Origin: Clostridia bacterium
GTDB taxonomy: Bacteria; Bacillota; Clostridia; Oscillospirales; CAG-272
Length of the DNA stretch: 64,000 nucleotides
Assembly (NCBI GenBank): GCA_017621655.1
Contig: JAGASS010000033.1
Location: 62,001-126,000 of the forward strand
Reading direction: 5' to 3'
Shown here piece by piece: positions 17,494-26,723 of the stretch. Made by a program: the position numbers and the translations under genes. Numbering within the stretch: position 1 is the first letter of the stretch; every line of letters starts with the position of its first letter. The notes beneath the pieces were generated by a model, which worked only from the letters and a program-made list of their open reading frames with translations, had not been told where the DNA came from and ran no database searches.

Positions 17494-18528
17494 TTAAAAC
17501 AGTTTTATAATATCCTTACAGCTGATTATGACCATAAGCAGAAGCAGTAGGATCATTCCGGCAAAATGGATATATCCCTCGACCTCGCGCTTAAGAGGCT
17601 TACGGCGAATCGCCTCGATAATAAGGAAGAGGATTCGTCCTCCGTCAAGGGCAGGAAGCGGAAGCAGGTTCATAACTCCGAGGTTAAGGGCTATCACAGC
17701 AGTCAGATTTATCAAGCTGACTCCGCCGTCACCCGACTTTGCCGCCTTGCCTATCTCACTCGTTATTCCGACAGGACCCGACATCTGATCAAGTCCGTAT
17801 TTGCCCGAAACAAGGTCTATCACCGATTCCCATATCATCTCAACCGTTGTAAAGGAACGGTTAAAGGTATGCTTGAAGAATACGCCAACGCCGAACTTCT
17901 CTTTTTCAACGTAGAAGGTAAGGGATTGATACTCTTTACCCTCCTCGTCTTTCAGAGTTTCGTAAAACTCAACGCCCTTAAGAGTAATTTTCTTTCCATT
18001 ACGCTCAACTACGACTGTGTTCGACTTTTTGCCGTCACGGAACATCGTATAGCTGAGGTCATACGCGGTATGGACATTTTCGCCGTTTATGGATATTATC
18101 TTATCCCCGACCTGAAGTCCGCCTTCGACAGCTTCATAGTTTTCCGAAAGCTTCGATACTGTCGTATTTCCGAGCGAGTTTGCCATCATTCCGACGAGTA
18201 TTCCGACAAGAATGAAGCCGCAAAGCAGGTTCATAACCGAGCCTGCGACCATTATGAAAAATCTCTGCCAAATCGGCTTTTTATTAAGGGAATTTTCCGA
18301 CTCGTTTTCCTCGTCCTCGCCGTCCATGCTGACGAATCCGCCGATCGGTATTGCACGAAGTGAATATGCAATTCCCGTCTTTTTCGAGGTTTTCGATATA
18401 AGCTTCGGACCCATTCCGATAGCAAATTCCTTAATTCCTACCTTAAAGGTACGCGCCATTATATAATGACCGAATTCGTGTATCAAAATAAGGAATCCAA
18501 AAATCAGTATCGCTATTACTATACTCAA
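17494..18528 (-). CDS. rseP: Site-2 intramembrane metalloprotease RseP/RasP family
   Basis: A 344-residue zinc protease that cuts membrane proteins, such as anti-sigma factors and signal-peptide remnants, within the membrane. The zinc motif HEFGH is at 17-21 in the first membrane helix, one PDZ domain lies about 110-200 (GGLQVGDKIISINGE), and the second zinc site is LPALDGG with Asp295 near the C-terminus, followed by the last helix. The start chosen is the TTG at 18528: it is preceded by GGAGG (overlapping the dxr stop) and gives the normal N-terminus MSIVIAILIFGFLILIHEFGH. An in-frame upstream ATG would run 42 bases into dxr. Its place between dxr and ispG is typical of Bacillota. Confidence 0.94.
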   Translation of the reverse strand: MSIVIAILIFGFLILIHEFGHYIMARTFKVGIKEFAIGMGPKLISKTSKKTGIAYSLRAIPIGGFVSMDGEDEENESENSLNKKPIWQRFFIMVAGSVMNLLCGFILVGILVGMMANSLGNTTVSKLSENYEAVEGGLQVGDKIISINGENVHTAYDLSYTMFRDGKKSNTVVVERNGKKITLKGVEFYETLKDEEGKEYQSLTFYVEKEKFGVGVFFKHTFNRSFTTVEMIWESVIDLVSGKYGLDQMSGPVGITSEIGKAAKSGDGGVSLINLTAVIALNLGVMNLLPLPALDGGRILFLIIEAIRRKPLKREVEGYIHFAGMILLLLLMVIISCKDIIKLF

Positions 18529-18530
18529 AA

Positions 18531-19670
18531 TTATGCCTCCGCAATTTCTTTGATTCTGATCCTCGCCCATCTGTCCGCTTCCTCAATATCTGAAAGCGTG
18601 GGCGAAGCAATATTCTCCGCCTCCTCCGTTACGCGTATGACCGCATCGGAAAGACCGAGATAAGTAAGCTTACCGCGCAAAAACAGCTCTACTGCCATTT
18701 CGTCGGCGCCGTTCATAACGGCAGGAACGATTCCGCCACGTGTAAACGCCCGTCTTGCGAGGGGGAGAAGCGGAAAATTCTCGTCGTCCGGTACGCCGAA
18801 GGTAAGCGAACGCAGTGTCTTAAAATCAAGCTCTTTAACGGGGCTGTCAAAGCGCTCGGGGTAAGTCAGCGCGTACTGCACGCAAAGGCGCATATCAGGC
18901 ACGCCCATTTCGGCAATTATCGCATTGTCAATATATTCGACCATCGAATGTATTATACTTTCACGGTGAACGGTAACCTCAACGTCGTCAATATCAACGC
19001 CGAAAAGATGCGCGGCTTCGATAACCTCAAAGCCCTTATTCATCATAGTCGAGGAATCTATCGTTATTCTGTTACCCATATCCCAAGTCGGGTGCGCAAG
19101 CGCGTCGGCAGGGGTGATTCTTTCAAGCTCTTCCCTGCTTTTTCCGTAAAACGGTCCGCCTGATGCGGTGAGAATGAGCTTCTTGACCTTCTGACCCGTC
19201 AGGCACTGGAAGATTGCCGAATGCTCGCTGTCAACGGGGAGAATATCGACTCCGCGCTTCTTCGCCTCACGCATCACGAACGTGCCGTATGTAACGAGCG
19301 ATTCTTTATTCGCAAGTGCGAGCTTCTTGCCACTAAGAACCGTTGCAACCGTAGGGCGAAGTCCTGCGATACCCGAAAGCGAGTTAAGAACGGTGTCACA
19401 TTCTGCTATCTCACAAAGCGTTTCAGATGCTTTTTCGCCTGAGATAATCTTAGTATTGGTATCACGTACAGCGATCTTAAGCTCGTTTGCCGATTTCTCG
19501 TCCGCAACTGCACAGTATATCGGTTTATATTTTCTAATTTGTTCTTCAAGAGCAGAAATATTCCTTCTGCCCGAGATTCCAACGACGCGAATGCCGAGAT
19601 GGGTAGAGACGTCGAGCGCCTGCTTACCGACGGAGCCGGTTGAGCCAAGGATAACGAGGTCTTTTGTCAT
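18531..19670 (-). CDS. dxr: 1-deoxy-D-xylulose 5-phosphate reductoisomerase
   Basis: Catalyses the first committed step of the MEP pathway, using NADPH and a divalent metal. The 379-residue product has the nucleotide-binding GSTGSVGKQALD at its N-terminus, the NKESLV motif, the metal-binding DSEHSAIFQCL, and the substrate loop LTASGGPFYG. The start is the ATG at 19670, preceded by TTGAGGAATATT, which also contains the cdsA stop; the TTG at 19682 would lie over that ribosome site. The gene overlaps nothing but is separated from cdsA and rseP by only a few bases, so these genes are co-transcribed. Confidence 0.96.
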   Translation of the reverse strand: MTKDLVILGSTGSVGKQALDVSTHLGIRVVGISGRRNISALEEQIRKYKPIYCAVADEKSANELKIAVRDTNTKIISGEKASETLCEIAECDTVLNSLSGIAGLRPTVATVLSGKKLALANKESLVTYGTFVMREAKKRGVDILPVDSEHSAIFQCLTGQKVKKLILTASGGPFYGKSREELERITPADALAHPTWDMGNRITIDSSTMMNKGFEVIEAAHLFGVDIDDVEVTVHRESIIHSMVEYIDNAIIAEMGVPDMRLCVQYALTYPERFDSPVKELDFKTLRSLTFGVPDDENFPLLPLARRAFTRGGIVPAVMNGADEMAVELFLRGKLTYLGLSDAVIRVTEEAENIASPTLSDIEEADRWARIRIKEIAEA

Positions 19671-19678
19671 AATATTCC

Positions 19679-20509
19679 TCAATTAAAAAGTGTAAAGGAC
19701 GAAACGAAATTCGTCAGGAAATAGATGCAAGCAGAGGTCACTATAATACTGTCAAAACGGTCGAGAACGCCGCCGTGACCGGGGAAAAGCTTGCCGTAGT
19801 CCTTTATTTCAAACTTACGCTTAATGAGCGACATGATAAGGTCGCCGCACTGCGAAAGAATGCTGACGAGAAGCGAAACGATAATAAGCGCAAGATAGTT
19901 CGGAACAGCGCCGCTGATCTTTCCTACTACGAAGCCGTAAAGAACGGTAAATCCGATAGCGAAAAGCGTTCCGCCGACGGCACCCTCAACGGTCTTCTTC
20001 GGGCTGACAGCCGGGATAAGCTTGTGCTTACCGAGTAGCATTCCCGTAAAGTAGGCAAAGGTATCGGTCATCCAGGAAATGATGAACGGCAGGAAATATA
20101 TGTACTGTCCGAACGGCATATCACGAAGGAGGACCATGGAAGCAAAGCCGAATGCAATATAAACAGTCGTTGCGCCGGACAGTACCGCACGGTCTACTGT
20201 AAACCTCTCACCCGAGAATACCGATACGATAAGCATATAGGTTATTACCGCGAAGGAAATAAGGAAAAGGTATCCGTAAAGATTAAATCCGTCGTAGTAA
20301 CGAACGAAGAACGGAAGTCCAGCGCCGATTAGAATTGCGACAATGGAGGAAAACCACTGCTTCTTGCTTCCTATACAGCTCTGCATTTCATAAGCACCGA
20401 GAGCGCCGAAAAATGCCATCAGGATCGGGAACGCGACGGTATCCGACCATATAAAGAACGGCACCATAAGCGCTACCATAACTACTGCTGTTATAACTCT
20501 TGTTTTCAT
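19679..20509 (-). CDS. cdsA: Phosphatidate cytidylyltransferase
   Basis: A membrane enzyme making CDP-diacylglycerol, precursor of all phospholipids. It has about seven hydrophobic segments over 276 residues, and the C-terminal family signature is visible as SQCGDLIMSLIKRKFEIKDYGKLFPGHGGVLDRFDS (S...D...KR..KIKD.g..iPGHGG..DR.DS). The start used is the ATG at 20509, preceded by GGAG at a good distance; an ATG five codons upstream overlaps the uppS stop (ATGA) and is also possible. It lies between uppS and dxr in the usual order. Confidence 0.94.
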   Translation of the reverse strand: MKTRVITAVVMVALMVPFFIWSDTVAFPILMAFFGALGAYEMQSCIGSKKQWFSSIVAILIGAGLPFFVRYYDGFNLYGYLFLISFAVITYMLIVSVFSGERFTVDRAVLSGATTVYIAFGFASMVLLRDMPFGQYIYFLPFIISWMTDTFAYFTGMLLGKHKLIPAVSPKKTVEGAVGGTLFAIGFTVLYGFVVGKISGAVPNYLALIIVSLLVSILSQCGDLIMSLIKRKFEIKDYGKLFPGHGGVLDRFDSIIVTSACIYFLTNFVSSFTLFN

Positions 20510-20520
20510 ACTGATCTCCG

Positions 20521-21243
20521 TCATACACCGCCGTAACGGCGCTTTCTTTTGTAAAATTCAAAAACACATTCGTCAACACTCTTTTCGTCAAAATCGGGCC
20601 AAAGCGTCGACGTGAAGTACAATTCGGAATAAGCGGAATCCCAAAGAAGGAAGTTTGATAGACGTGTTTCCGCGCCCGTTCTTACGATAAGGTCGGGGGC
20701 GGGGCTGTCTTTCGTATAAAGATGCGACGTTATATCGTCCTCGGTTATCTCGGTCTTGCCCTCTTTTATGAGCGCGTTGACCGCGTGAACGATGTCGTCC
20801 CGTCCGCCGTAATTCACTGCGATATTAAGTATCTTTTCGCGGTCAAAGGAATCCTCTTCGAGCTTTACCATTCGCTCAGCGATCTCCGGCGGGAAAACGC
20901 TCTTGTCGCCAAGGAAATGAACCTGAATATTTCTTTCCTTCCAGCTTTGCTCGGCATCGGTAAGGTAGTCGACAAAAAGCGAAAGAATGGTATCGACCTC
21001 TTCCTTCGGACGCTTCCAGTTTTCGGTAGAAAACGCATAAACCGTTACTGCCTTAATGCCCGAATCTCCGCAATATTCGATTATCTTCTTAAAGACCTTT
21101 GCGCCAACGGAATGACCGTATGTACGCGGCATTCCGCGCTTTTTCGCCCATCTGCCGTTGCCGTCCATGATGAACGCAATATGCTGAAGGCGTTTTTCTT
21201 TATTCGTCTCGACCGCCTTCGGGATCTTGTTTTTTCCAAACAT
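20521..21243 (-). CDS. uppS: Undecaprenyl diphosphate synthase (isoprenyl transferase)
   Basis: A cis-prenyltransferase that builds the C55 lipid carrier for cell-wall synthesis. The 240-residue protein has the diphosphate-binding motif HIAFIMDGNGRWAKKRG with catalytic Asp27, the AFSTENWKRP segment, and the C-terminal DLIVRTGAETRLSNFLLWDSAYSE signature. The usual sequence is RTSGE.RLSNFLLWQ; here Ser-Gly-Glu is Gly-Ala-Glu and the Gln is Asp, small variations on a clear family match. The stop codon abuts cdsA. A GC-rich stem-loop lies between it and frr. Confidence 0.96.
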   Translation of the reverse strand: MFGKNKIPKAVETNKEKRLQHIAFIMDGNGRWAKKRGMPRTYGHSVGAKVFKKIIEYCGDSGIKAVTVYAFSTENWKRPKEEVDTILSLFVDYLTDAEQSWKERNIQVHFLGDKSVFPPEIAERMVKLEEDSFDREKILNIAVNYGGRDDIVHAVNALIKEGKTEITEDDITSHLYTKDSPAPDLIVRTGAETRLSNFLLWDSAYSELYFTSTLWPDFDEKSVDECVFEFYKRKRRYGGV

Positions 21244-21267
21244 AATTTGTCCTATTTCTGCACAATG

Positions 21268-21291
21268 GGGCTGGCGTTTTTGCGCCAGCCC
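21268..21291. other. GC-rich stem-loop between uppS and frr
   Basis: GGGCTGGCG, a six-base loop and CGCCAGCCC form a 9-bp perfect stem, extendable by CACA/TGTG with a bulge. Neither strand has a U run after it, so it is more likely an mRNA stability or processing element within the operon than a terminator. Confidence 0.6.
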
Positions 21292-21310
21292 GTGTGTCTT
21301 ATAATTTTGA

Positions 21311-21865
21311 TCAGATAGCCATTATCTCGGAAGACTTCTTCGCGGTAACGTTGTCGACTTCCTTGATGTACTTATCGGTAAGGTCCTGGACGCTCTTTTC
21401 GGATGCCTTCTGCTCATCCTCGGTCATTTCGGTCTTCTTCTTCATATCCTTGCACTTGTCGATAGCATCGCGGCGGATGTTACGGATAGCAACCTTTGCA
21501 TCCTCGCCCATCTTAGCTACCTGCTTGGTAAGCTCCTTACGGCGATCCTCGGTAAGAGCCGGGAACGAAAGGCGGATAACCTTACCGTCGTTCTGGGGAT
21601 TGATTCCGAGGTCGGATGCGAGAATTGCCTTTTCGATTGCCTTAAGAGTCGTAGCATCCCAGGGCTGAATAGCAAGGGTACGCGCATCGGGCGTCGTGAT
21701 CTGCGCAACAGCGCTTATCTGAGTAGGAGTACCGTAATATTCAACGGTGATCTTGTTAAGAACGTTTGCGTTCGCTCTGCCAACACGGACAGACTCAAGC
21801 TCGGTCTGGTAAGACGCGATGCTCTTCTTCATTTTTTCTTCGTATGCTTTAGTATCAAGTTTCAT
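21311..21865 (-). CDS. frr: Ribosome recycling factor
   Basis: Splits post-termination ribosomes together with EF-G. Its 184 residues match the family length (185). Characteristic stretches are SVRVGRANANVLNKITVEYYGTPT and the C-terminal helix ending EVDNVTAKKSSEIMAI. The ATG follows GAAAGGTTAT. It sits directly downstream of pyrH, as in most Bacillota. Confidence 0.97.
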   Translation of the reverse strand: MKLDTKAYEEKMKKSIASYQTELESVRVGRANANVLNKITVEYYGTPTQISAVAQITTPDARTLAIQPWDATTLKAIEKAILASDLGINPQNDGKVIRLSFPALTEDRRKELTKQVAKMGEDAKVAIRNIRRDAIDKCKDMKKKTEMTEDEQKASEKSVQDLTDKYIKEVDNVTAKKSSEIMAI

Positions 21866-21890
21866 ATCTAATAACCTTTCTCTGTTTTAA

Positions 21891-22604
21891 TTACTTTACT
21901 ATCGTACCGATCTTTTCGCCCTTGATCGCGCGAATGATGTTCTGCGGATCGTCGAGACCGAAAATGTGAAGCGGTATCTTGTTTTCCTTACCGAAGGAAG
22001 CGGCAGTTGCGTCGATTACCTTCATATCGTGACTGAGGATATCCATATAGCTGATCTCGTCAAGCTTTACAGCCGTAGGATCAAGACGAGGGTCGGCAGT
22101 ATATACACCGTCAATATTCTTTGCCATCATAACGACGTCTGCGTTTATCTCCGCCGCGCGGAGCATAGCGGTCGTATCGGTTGAGAAGAAGGGGCATCCC
22201 GTACCGCATCCGAAGATGACGATCTTACCCTTTTCGAGGTGATGCACCGCCTTATTTCTTATATACGGCTCAGCGACCTCGTGCATTGCAATGGCAGTCA
22301 TAACACGGCAGTCAACGCCGAGCTGAACGAATGCGTCCTGGATAGCGAGAGCGTTAATAACGGTTGCGATCATACCCATGTGATCTGCGCGCGTTCTGTC
22401 CATATCGCCGCCCTGACGACCACGCCAGATATTACCTGCACCGACGACAAGCGCAACCTCAACACCAAGCTCGTTACATTCCTTGATAGCAAGGCAAATT
22501 TCTCTCACGAAATTATAATTGAGAATACCGTCCTTCTGCCCTGCGGCAAGCGCCTCGCCCGAAAGCTTGATAAGCACCCTCTTATACCGTGTCGTTGTCT
22601 CCAT
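21891..22604 (-). CDS. pyrH: UMP kinase
   Basis: Phosphorylates UMP to UDP; the bacterial hexameric type of the amino-acid-kinase fold. The 237-residue protein shows KLSGEALAAGQKDG near the N-terminus, the glycine-rich VVGAGNIWRG, the family segment DRTRADHMGMIATVINALAIQDA, and GCGTGCPFFSTDTTA. The ATG follows a perfect CGAGGAGG ribosome site. It is the first gene of the eight-gene operon running to polC, with its own promoter at 22690-22718 and a leader hairpin. The usual rpsB-tsf pair is not upstream here; instead the divergent T-box/valS unit is. Confidence 0.97.
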   Translation of the reverse strand: METTTRYKRVLIKLSGEALAAGQKDGILNYNFVREICLAIKECNELGVEVALVVGAGNIWRGRQGGDMDRTRADHMGMIATVINALAIQDAFVQLGVDCRVMTAIAMHEVAEPYIRNKAVHHLEKGKIVIFGCGTGCPFFSTDTTAMLRAAEINADVVMMAKNIDGVYTADPRLDPTAVKLDEISYMDILSHDMKVIDATAASFGKENKIPLHIFGLDDPQNIIRAIKGEKIGTIVK

Positions 22605-22622
22605 AAAACCTCCTCGCCCGAA

Positions 22623-22648
22623 GGCATAAATTTGTCAGCTTTTATGCC
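22623..22648 (-). promoter_or_regulatory. Leader hairpin of the pyrH operon
   Basis: GGCATAAA and TTTATGCC form an 8-bp stem in the pyrH leader about 20 bp before the ribosome site, with partly complementary GC-rich flanks. No U run follows, so it is not a terminator. Role unknown. Confidence 0.4.
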
Positions 22649-22689
22649 CTCCGCCCGATAATACGAGATACGCATAAAATCACATAGTA

Positions 22690-22718
22690 ATTTTACCACC
22701 TTTTCACTGATTTGTAAA
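22690..22718 (-). promoter_or_regulatory. Promoter of the pyrH-polC operon
   Basis: TTTACA, a 17-base spacer and TAAAAT on the minus strand, about 85 bp before the pyrH start. Confidence 0.65.
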
Positions 22719-22777
22719 CAGGAATTTCACAATTTCGGCAAATTTTCTGTTACTTTTTTTAATTTATAAACTAATTC

Positions 22778-22806
22778 TTGACAAATGAAGAAAATAAGGT
22801 TATAAT
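22778..22806 (+). promoter_or_regulatory. Promoter of the valS T-box transcript
   Basis: Perfect TTGACA and TATAAT boxes separated by exactly 17 bases, immediately upstream of the T-box leader. Confidence 0.88.
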
Positions 22807-22811
22807 AACCC

Positions 22812-23047
22812 TGTAAATGCGATAATGGTGAAGAGTACCCGTAGAATAGCTCACAGAGAGCCGCAGGAAGCTGAAAATGCGGCAGCGAAAGGACGGAGAA
22901 GGTCGCACCGTAGCAGCGGAAAGAAAGCTAAGGCAAGTAGACTCCGCCGTGAATCTGCGTAAAGGATAAAAGAGTGCGTGCTTTTTGCACGAATTCAGGT
23001 GGTACCGCGCTTACGGCGTCCTGTTTTTACGGGGCGTTTTATTTTTT
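22812..23047 (+). promoter_or_regulatory. T-box riboswitch of valS
   Basis: This leader senses uncharged tRNA-Val. Stem I runs from about 22819, with the AGAGAG loop motif at 22855-22860 and a specifier-loop candidate codon GTC (Val) at 22902-22904. The T-box proper, TTCAGGTGGTACCGCG, is at 22994-23009, with the TGG that pairs with the tRNA acceptor end. The competing terminator has arms 23017-23024 and 23029-23036 (eight pairs, two G-U), followed by T4-A-T6. Base pairing of uncharged tRNA-Val should favour the antiterminator and turn on valS. The specifier assignment fits the downstream gene; its exact register was judged by eye. Confidence 0.93.
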
Positions 23048-23084
23048 GTTCCGACTAAAACGAAAACTATTAAGGAGAAATGTT

Positions 23085-25730
23085 ATGACAAACGAACTTC
23101 CGAAGAATTATAACCCTGCGGAATTTGAAGACCGTCTTTACAAGTTTTGGGAAGAAAACGGCTACTTCCGCCCCTCGGGTGATAAGAGCGCACCGACGTT
23201 CTCGATGGTTATTCCCCCTCCGAACGTAACGGGTCAGCTTCACATGGGTCACGCACTTGACGAGACCCTTCAGGACATTCTTGTCCGCTACAAGAGAATG
23301 CAGGGCTTCGATACCCTTTGGGTACCCGGAACCGACCATGCGGGAATCGCAACTCAGATAAAGGTCGAGGAGCGTCTCCGCGTTGACGAGAATCTTACCA
23401 GATACGATCTCGGACGTGAAAAGTTCCTTGAGCGCGTTTGGGGCTGGAAGGATATGTACGAAAACCGTATCACGAGCCAGCTCCGCAAGCTCGGCGCATC
23501 CTGCGACTGGTCGCATCAGCGCTTCACGATGGATGAGGGCTGCTCGAAGAGCGTCCGCGAGGTATTCGTAAACCTCTATGAAAAGGGACTTATCTACCGC
23601 GGATACCGTATTATAAACTGGTGTCCCCGTTGCCTTACCGCCCTCTCCGACGCAGAGGTCGAGTATAAGGATCAGCCCGGCTTCTTCTGGCACATCAAGT
23701 ACCCGATAATCGGTGAAGACGGCTACGTTGAGGTTGCTACTACCCGTCCCGAGACGATGTTCGGTGATACTGCTATAGCAGTTAACCCCGAGGACGAAAA
23801 CACCAAGCATCTTATCGGTAAGAAGGTACTTCTTCCTATCGTAAACCGCGAGATCCCCGTTATCGCTGACGATTACGTTGAGATCGGTTTCGGTACAGGA
23901 TGCGTTAAGATCACTCCTGCACACGATCCGAACGACTTCCTTGTCGGTCAGCGTCATAACCTTGAGCAGATCAAGGTCATGAACGACGACGCAACTATGA
24001 ATGCTTACGCAGGAAAATACGAGGGAATGGACCGTTACGCTTGCCGTAAGGCGCTTGTAGCCGATCTTGAAGCAGAGGGCTACCTCGTCAAGACCGAGCC
24101 GCACGACCACAACGTCGGTGTTTGCTACCGTTGCGGAACGACCGTTGAGCCGATGACGAGCGATCAGTGGTTCGTTAAAATGAAGCCCCTCGCTGAGCCG
24201 GCTATCAAGGCAGTCGAGGACGGAAGCATCAATTTCGTTCCCGAGCGCTTCTCTAAAAACTACTTCAATTGGATGAACAACATCCTTGACTGGTGCATCT
24301 CCCGTCAGCTTTGGTGGGGACACCGAATTCCCGCGTTCTACTGTGACGAGTGCGGCGAGATGACGGTATCTAAGACCGATATTGAAACCTGTCCGAAGTG
24401 CGGAGCAAAGGTGCGTCAGGACGAGGACGTTCTCGACACCTGGTTCTCAAGCGCTCTTTGGCCCTTCTCTACCCTCGGTTGGCCTGAAATAACCGAGGAC
24501 CTAAAGAGATACTATCCGACTGACGTTCTCGTCACCGGCTACGACATAATCACGTTCTGGGTATCGAGAATGATATTCTCCGGTCTTGAGCACATGAATG
24601 AAAAGCCCTTCTCTACCGTATTCATTCACGGTCTCGTCCGTGACGCGCAGGGCAGAAAGATGTCGAAGTCTCTTGGAAACGGTATAGATCCCCTTGAAAT
24701 TATCGAGAAGTACGGTGCAGACGCGCTCCGATTCGCGCTTGCAACGGGTAACTCTCCCGGAAACGATATGCGTTTCTCCGACGAGAAGATCGAAAGTGCA
24801 AGAAACTTCGCAAACAAGCTTTGGAACGCTTCGCGTTTCGTTCGTATGAACCTTACGATCGACAAGATCGAGCTTCCGAGCATTGACAAGCTTTCACTTG
24901 AAGACAAGTGGATACTAAACGAGTACAATAACCTCGTAAACAACGTGGTTTACAACCTCGACAAGTTCGAGATAGGCGTTGCCCTCGGTGCTATTTATTC
25001 CTTTACATGGGACATCTTCTGCGACTGGTATATCGAGATCGCAAAGTCTCGCCTTAACGAAAAGGATACCGAGGCAAACCTCACCTGCCAGAACGTGATC
25101 GCTTTCGTTCTCTACGGAACTCTCAAGCTTCTCCATCCCTTCATGCCCTTCATCACCGAGGAGATCTACGCATCGCTTCCTCACGAATGTGACAGCATTA
25201 TGATCTCGGCATATCCGAAGTACGATGAAGCTCTCAGCTTCCCGACCGACGCCGAGAAGATGAACAAGATCATCGACGCGATCAAGGCAATAAGAGCGCG
25301 CCGCAGCGAAATGAACGTTCCGCCCTCCAAGAAGGCGACCGTTTACATCGCAACTAAGTATGACGACATCTTCGGAGCAAACAGCGAGCCGTTCTTCATC
25401 CGTCTTGCGTCTGCTTCCTCTGTCGTTGTTGCGGAAGCATTCAGCGAAAACGACATAAGCGCTGATAACGCAGTTCAGATCGTAACCGACTCGGCTTCTA
25501 TCTTCCTTCCCCTTTCCGATATTATCGACTTTGAAAAGGAGAGAGCGCGCCTTGAGGGCGAAAAGACCAAGGTCGAGGGCGAGATCGAAAGAATTGAAAA
25601 GAAGCTGTCGAACGAGGGCTTCGTTTCGAAGGCACCTGCCGCAGTCGTTGAAGGCGAAAAGGCAAAGATGGCAAAATACCGCGAAACTCTTGACGGTATA
25701 ATCTCTGCCCTTAACGCTCTTCCGAGGTAA
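23085..25730 (+). CDS. valS: Valyl-tRNA synthetase
   Basis: Class I synthetase charging tRNA-Val. The 881-residue product has the HIGH-type signature [15 protein letters not shown], the editing (CP1) domain with [15 protein letters not shown], the KMSKS-type loop as [18 protein letters not shown], an anticodon-binding domain, and a C-terminal coiled coil (about 810-881, [19 protein letters not shown]) typical of ValRS. The start is the ATG at 23085 after AAGGAG. An open frame reaching upstream into the T-box is not coding. Expression should be controlled by the T-box. The gene is followed after two bases by the next ORF. Confidence 0.98.
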   Translation: MTNELPKNYNPAEFEDRLYKFWEENGYFRPSGDKSAPTFSMVIPPPNVTGQLHMGHALDETLQDILVRYKRMQGFDTLWVPGTDHAGIATQIKVEERLRVDENLTRYDLGREKFLERVWGWKDMYENRITSQLRKLGASCDWSHQRFTMDEGCSKSVREVFVNLYEKGLIYRGYRIINWCPRCLTALSDAEVEYKDQPGFFWHIKYPIIGEDGYVEVATTRPETMFGDTAIAVNPEDENTKHLIGKKVLLPIVNREIPVIADDYVEIGFGTGCVKITPAHDPNDFLVGQRHNLEQIKVMNDDATMNAYAGKYEGMDRYACRKALVADLEAEGYLVKTEPHDHNVGVCYRCGTTVEPMTSDQWFVKMKPLAEPAIKAVEDGSINFVPERFSKNYFNWMNNILDWCISRQLWWGHRIPAFYCDECGEMTVSKTDIETCPKCGAKVRQDEDVLDTWFSSALWPFSTLGWPEITEDLKRYYPTDVLVTGYDIITFWVSRMIFSGLEHMNEKPFSTVFIHGLVRDAQGRKMSKSLGNGIDPLEIIEKYGADALRFALATGNSPGNDMRFSDEKIESARNFANKLWNASRFVRMNLTIDKIELPSIDKLSLEDKWILNEYNNLVNNVVYNLDKFEIGVALGAIYSFTWDIFCDWYIEIAKSRLNEKDTEANLTCQNVIAFVLYGTLKLLHPFMPFITEEIYASLPHECDSIMISAYPKYDEALSFPTDAEKMNKIIDAIKAIRARRSEMNVPPSKKATVYIATKYDDIFGANSEPFFIRLASASSVVVAEAFSENDISADNAVQIVTDSASIFLPLSDIIDFEKERARLEGEKTKVEGEIERIEKKLSNEGFVSKAPAAVVEGEKAKMAKYRETLDGIISALNALPR

Positions 25731-25732
25731 TT

Positions 25733-26281
25733 ATGAAGCGCTTTGAGATAAACAACTATCTGTGGTCCGATAACGGCTACGAGCCGAAGGCGTGGGCAGA
25801 GCTTCAGCTGATGGGCGATAAGCTTTATATCAAGCTTACCGCCTGCGAAAAGGATCCCTGTGCGCGCTTCGCGTACGGTCCAGACGCTCACGTTTATTGG
25901 GACAGCTGTCTTGAATGCTTCCTTTCCTTTAACGGAAGCCCGTACTACATCAATCTCGAGACAAACTCGATAGGCGGATATTATTCCGCCTACCGTACAG
26001 GTATGGATAACTGTCTTATCGTCGACGTTTTCACCGAGGACGGCAAGCCCAAGCCGACTGTACTCGACGATATGTGGTACGTTGAGATAACGCTCGATAT
26101 GGCAAAGGTAAAGGCGCTTTTCGGAATCGAGAAAATCGAAAGCCTGCGCGGAAACTTCTATAAGTGCGGCGATGAAACTCCTCTTCCCCACTTTGGTATG
26201 TGGAGCGTTATCGAGTCAAGCGAGCCGGCATTCCATAAGCCCGAATTTTTCGGCGATATTGATATTGCGGAGATAAGCTGA
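25733..26281 (+). CDS. Carbohydrate-binding family 9-like domain protein
   Basis: A 182-residue cytoplasmic protein without signal peptide. Its pattern, KLYIKLTACEKDPCARF, then HVYWDSCLECFLSF, YYINLETNSIGG and MWYVEITLDM, matches the CBM9-like/DOMON-like beta-sandwich proteins seen alone in many clostridia. The function of the stand-alone form is unknown; in enzymes this fold binds sugars. It begins two bases after the valS stop and is followed after one base by the DUF896 gene, so the three are one transcript. Low confidence in any sugar-binding role, fair confidence in the fold. Confidence 0.6.
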   Translation: MKRFEINNYLWSDNGYEPKAWAELQLMGDKLYIKLTACEKDPCARFAYGPDAHVYWDSCLECFLSFNGSPYYINLETNSIGGYYSAYRTGMDNCLIVDVFTEDGKPKPTVLDDMWYVEITLDMAKVKALFGIEKIESLRGNFYKCGDETPLPHFGMWSVIESSEPAFHKPEFFGDIDIAEIS

Positions 26282-26282
26282 T

Positions 26283-26486
26283 ATGGAACAAAGTAAGATC
26301 GACAGAATAAACGAGCTGGCAAGAAAGTCAAAGACCGAGGAGCTTACACCCGAGGAAAAATCCGAGCAGAAAAAACTCCGCGAGGAGTATATTCTCGAAT
26401 TTCGCGCAGGTATGCGCGGTATACTCGATAATACCTATATACAGTATCCCGACGGAACAAAGGTCAAAGTCGAGAAAAAGAAATAA
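26283..26486 (+). CDS. DUF896 family protein (YnzC/YaaL type)
   Basis: A 67-residue protein with the family pattern MEQSKIDRINELARKSK, LTPEEKSEQKKLREEYI and FRAG. DUF896 proteins form short helical hairpins and are widespread in Bacillota; B. subtilis YnzC lies in a SOS-regulated operon, but the molecular role is not established. It is the last gene of the valS transcript and is followed by a terminator. Start set by position one base after the previous stop, with GGAGATAAG a little upstream. Confidence 0.88.
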   Translation: MEQSKIDRINELARKSKTEELTPEEKSEQKKLREEYILEFRAGMRGILDNTYIQYPDGTKVKVEKKK

Positions 26487-26489
26487 GAT

Positions 26490-26525
26490 GATCCCGCAAG
26501 TCGCATTCCGGCTTGCGGGATTTTA
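26490..26525 (+). terminator. Terminator of the valS operon
   Basis: ATCCCGCAAG and CTTGCGGGAT form a 10-bp stem followed by TTTT. Confidence 0.85.
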
Positions 26526-26603
26526 CTACATATGTGAATGTCAACGGCTTGAAATGATGCTCAACAATGTTGTATCGAGGCGGATAAACAATAGAAGTTT
26601 CTT

Positions 26604-26672
26604 GTAGGGGCGACCATTGGTCGCCCGTTAGGTTACATTGTTATTACACGGGCGACCAATGGTCGCCCCTAC
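26604..26672. repeat. Short palindromic intergenic element (GTAGGG...CCCTAC)
   Basis: Two 24-base arms at 26604-26627 and 26649-26672 are near-perfect reverse complements. Each arm is itself palindromic (GGGCGACC ATTGGTCGCCC). The element is 69 bp, has no ORF and sits between two terminators. A second element of the same outer design but a different core is at 42207-42304. It resembles a MITE/REP-like mobile repeat. Confidence 0.75.
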
Positions 26673-26693
26673 TAATAGTTCCGTAAACTTCAA

Positions 26694-26719
26694 AAGGACA
26701 GAGAAATTTCTCTGTCCTT
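26694..26719 (-). terminator. Palindromic terminator of the GDPD operon
   Basis: A perfect 26-base palindrome, AAGGACAGAGAAA followed by its complement, lies just after the stop of the minus-strand GDPD gene, with TTTTG beyond it on that strand. The same GGACAGAGA core recurs at 44038-44066. Confidence 0.65.
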
Positions 26720-26723
26720 CTAT

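Noticed and set aside
21241..21310. Terminator between uppS and frr
   Set aside because: The stem-loop at 21268-21291 is not followed by a U run on either strand and lies inside a conserved operon.
22974..23084. N-terminal extension of valS from an ATG inside the T-box
   Set aside because: It would translate the T-box antiterminator region; the ATG at 23085 has AAGGAG and gives the normal ValRS start.
23070..24323. 417-codon minus-strand ORF opposite valS
   Set aside because: Antisense shadow with no family features and no upstream ribosome site.
26580..26700. CRISPR-like repeat pattern around the palindromic arms
   Set aside because: There are only two inverted arms, not a series of direct repeats with unique spacers, and no cas genes are present.
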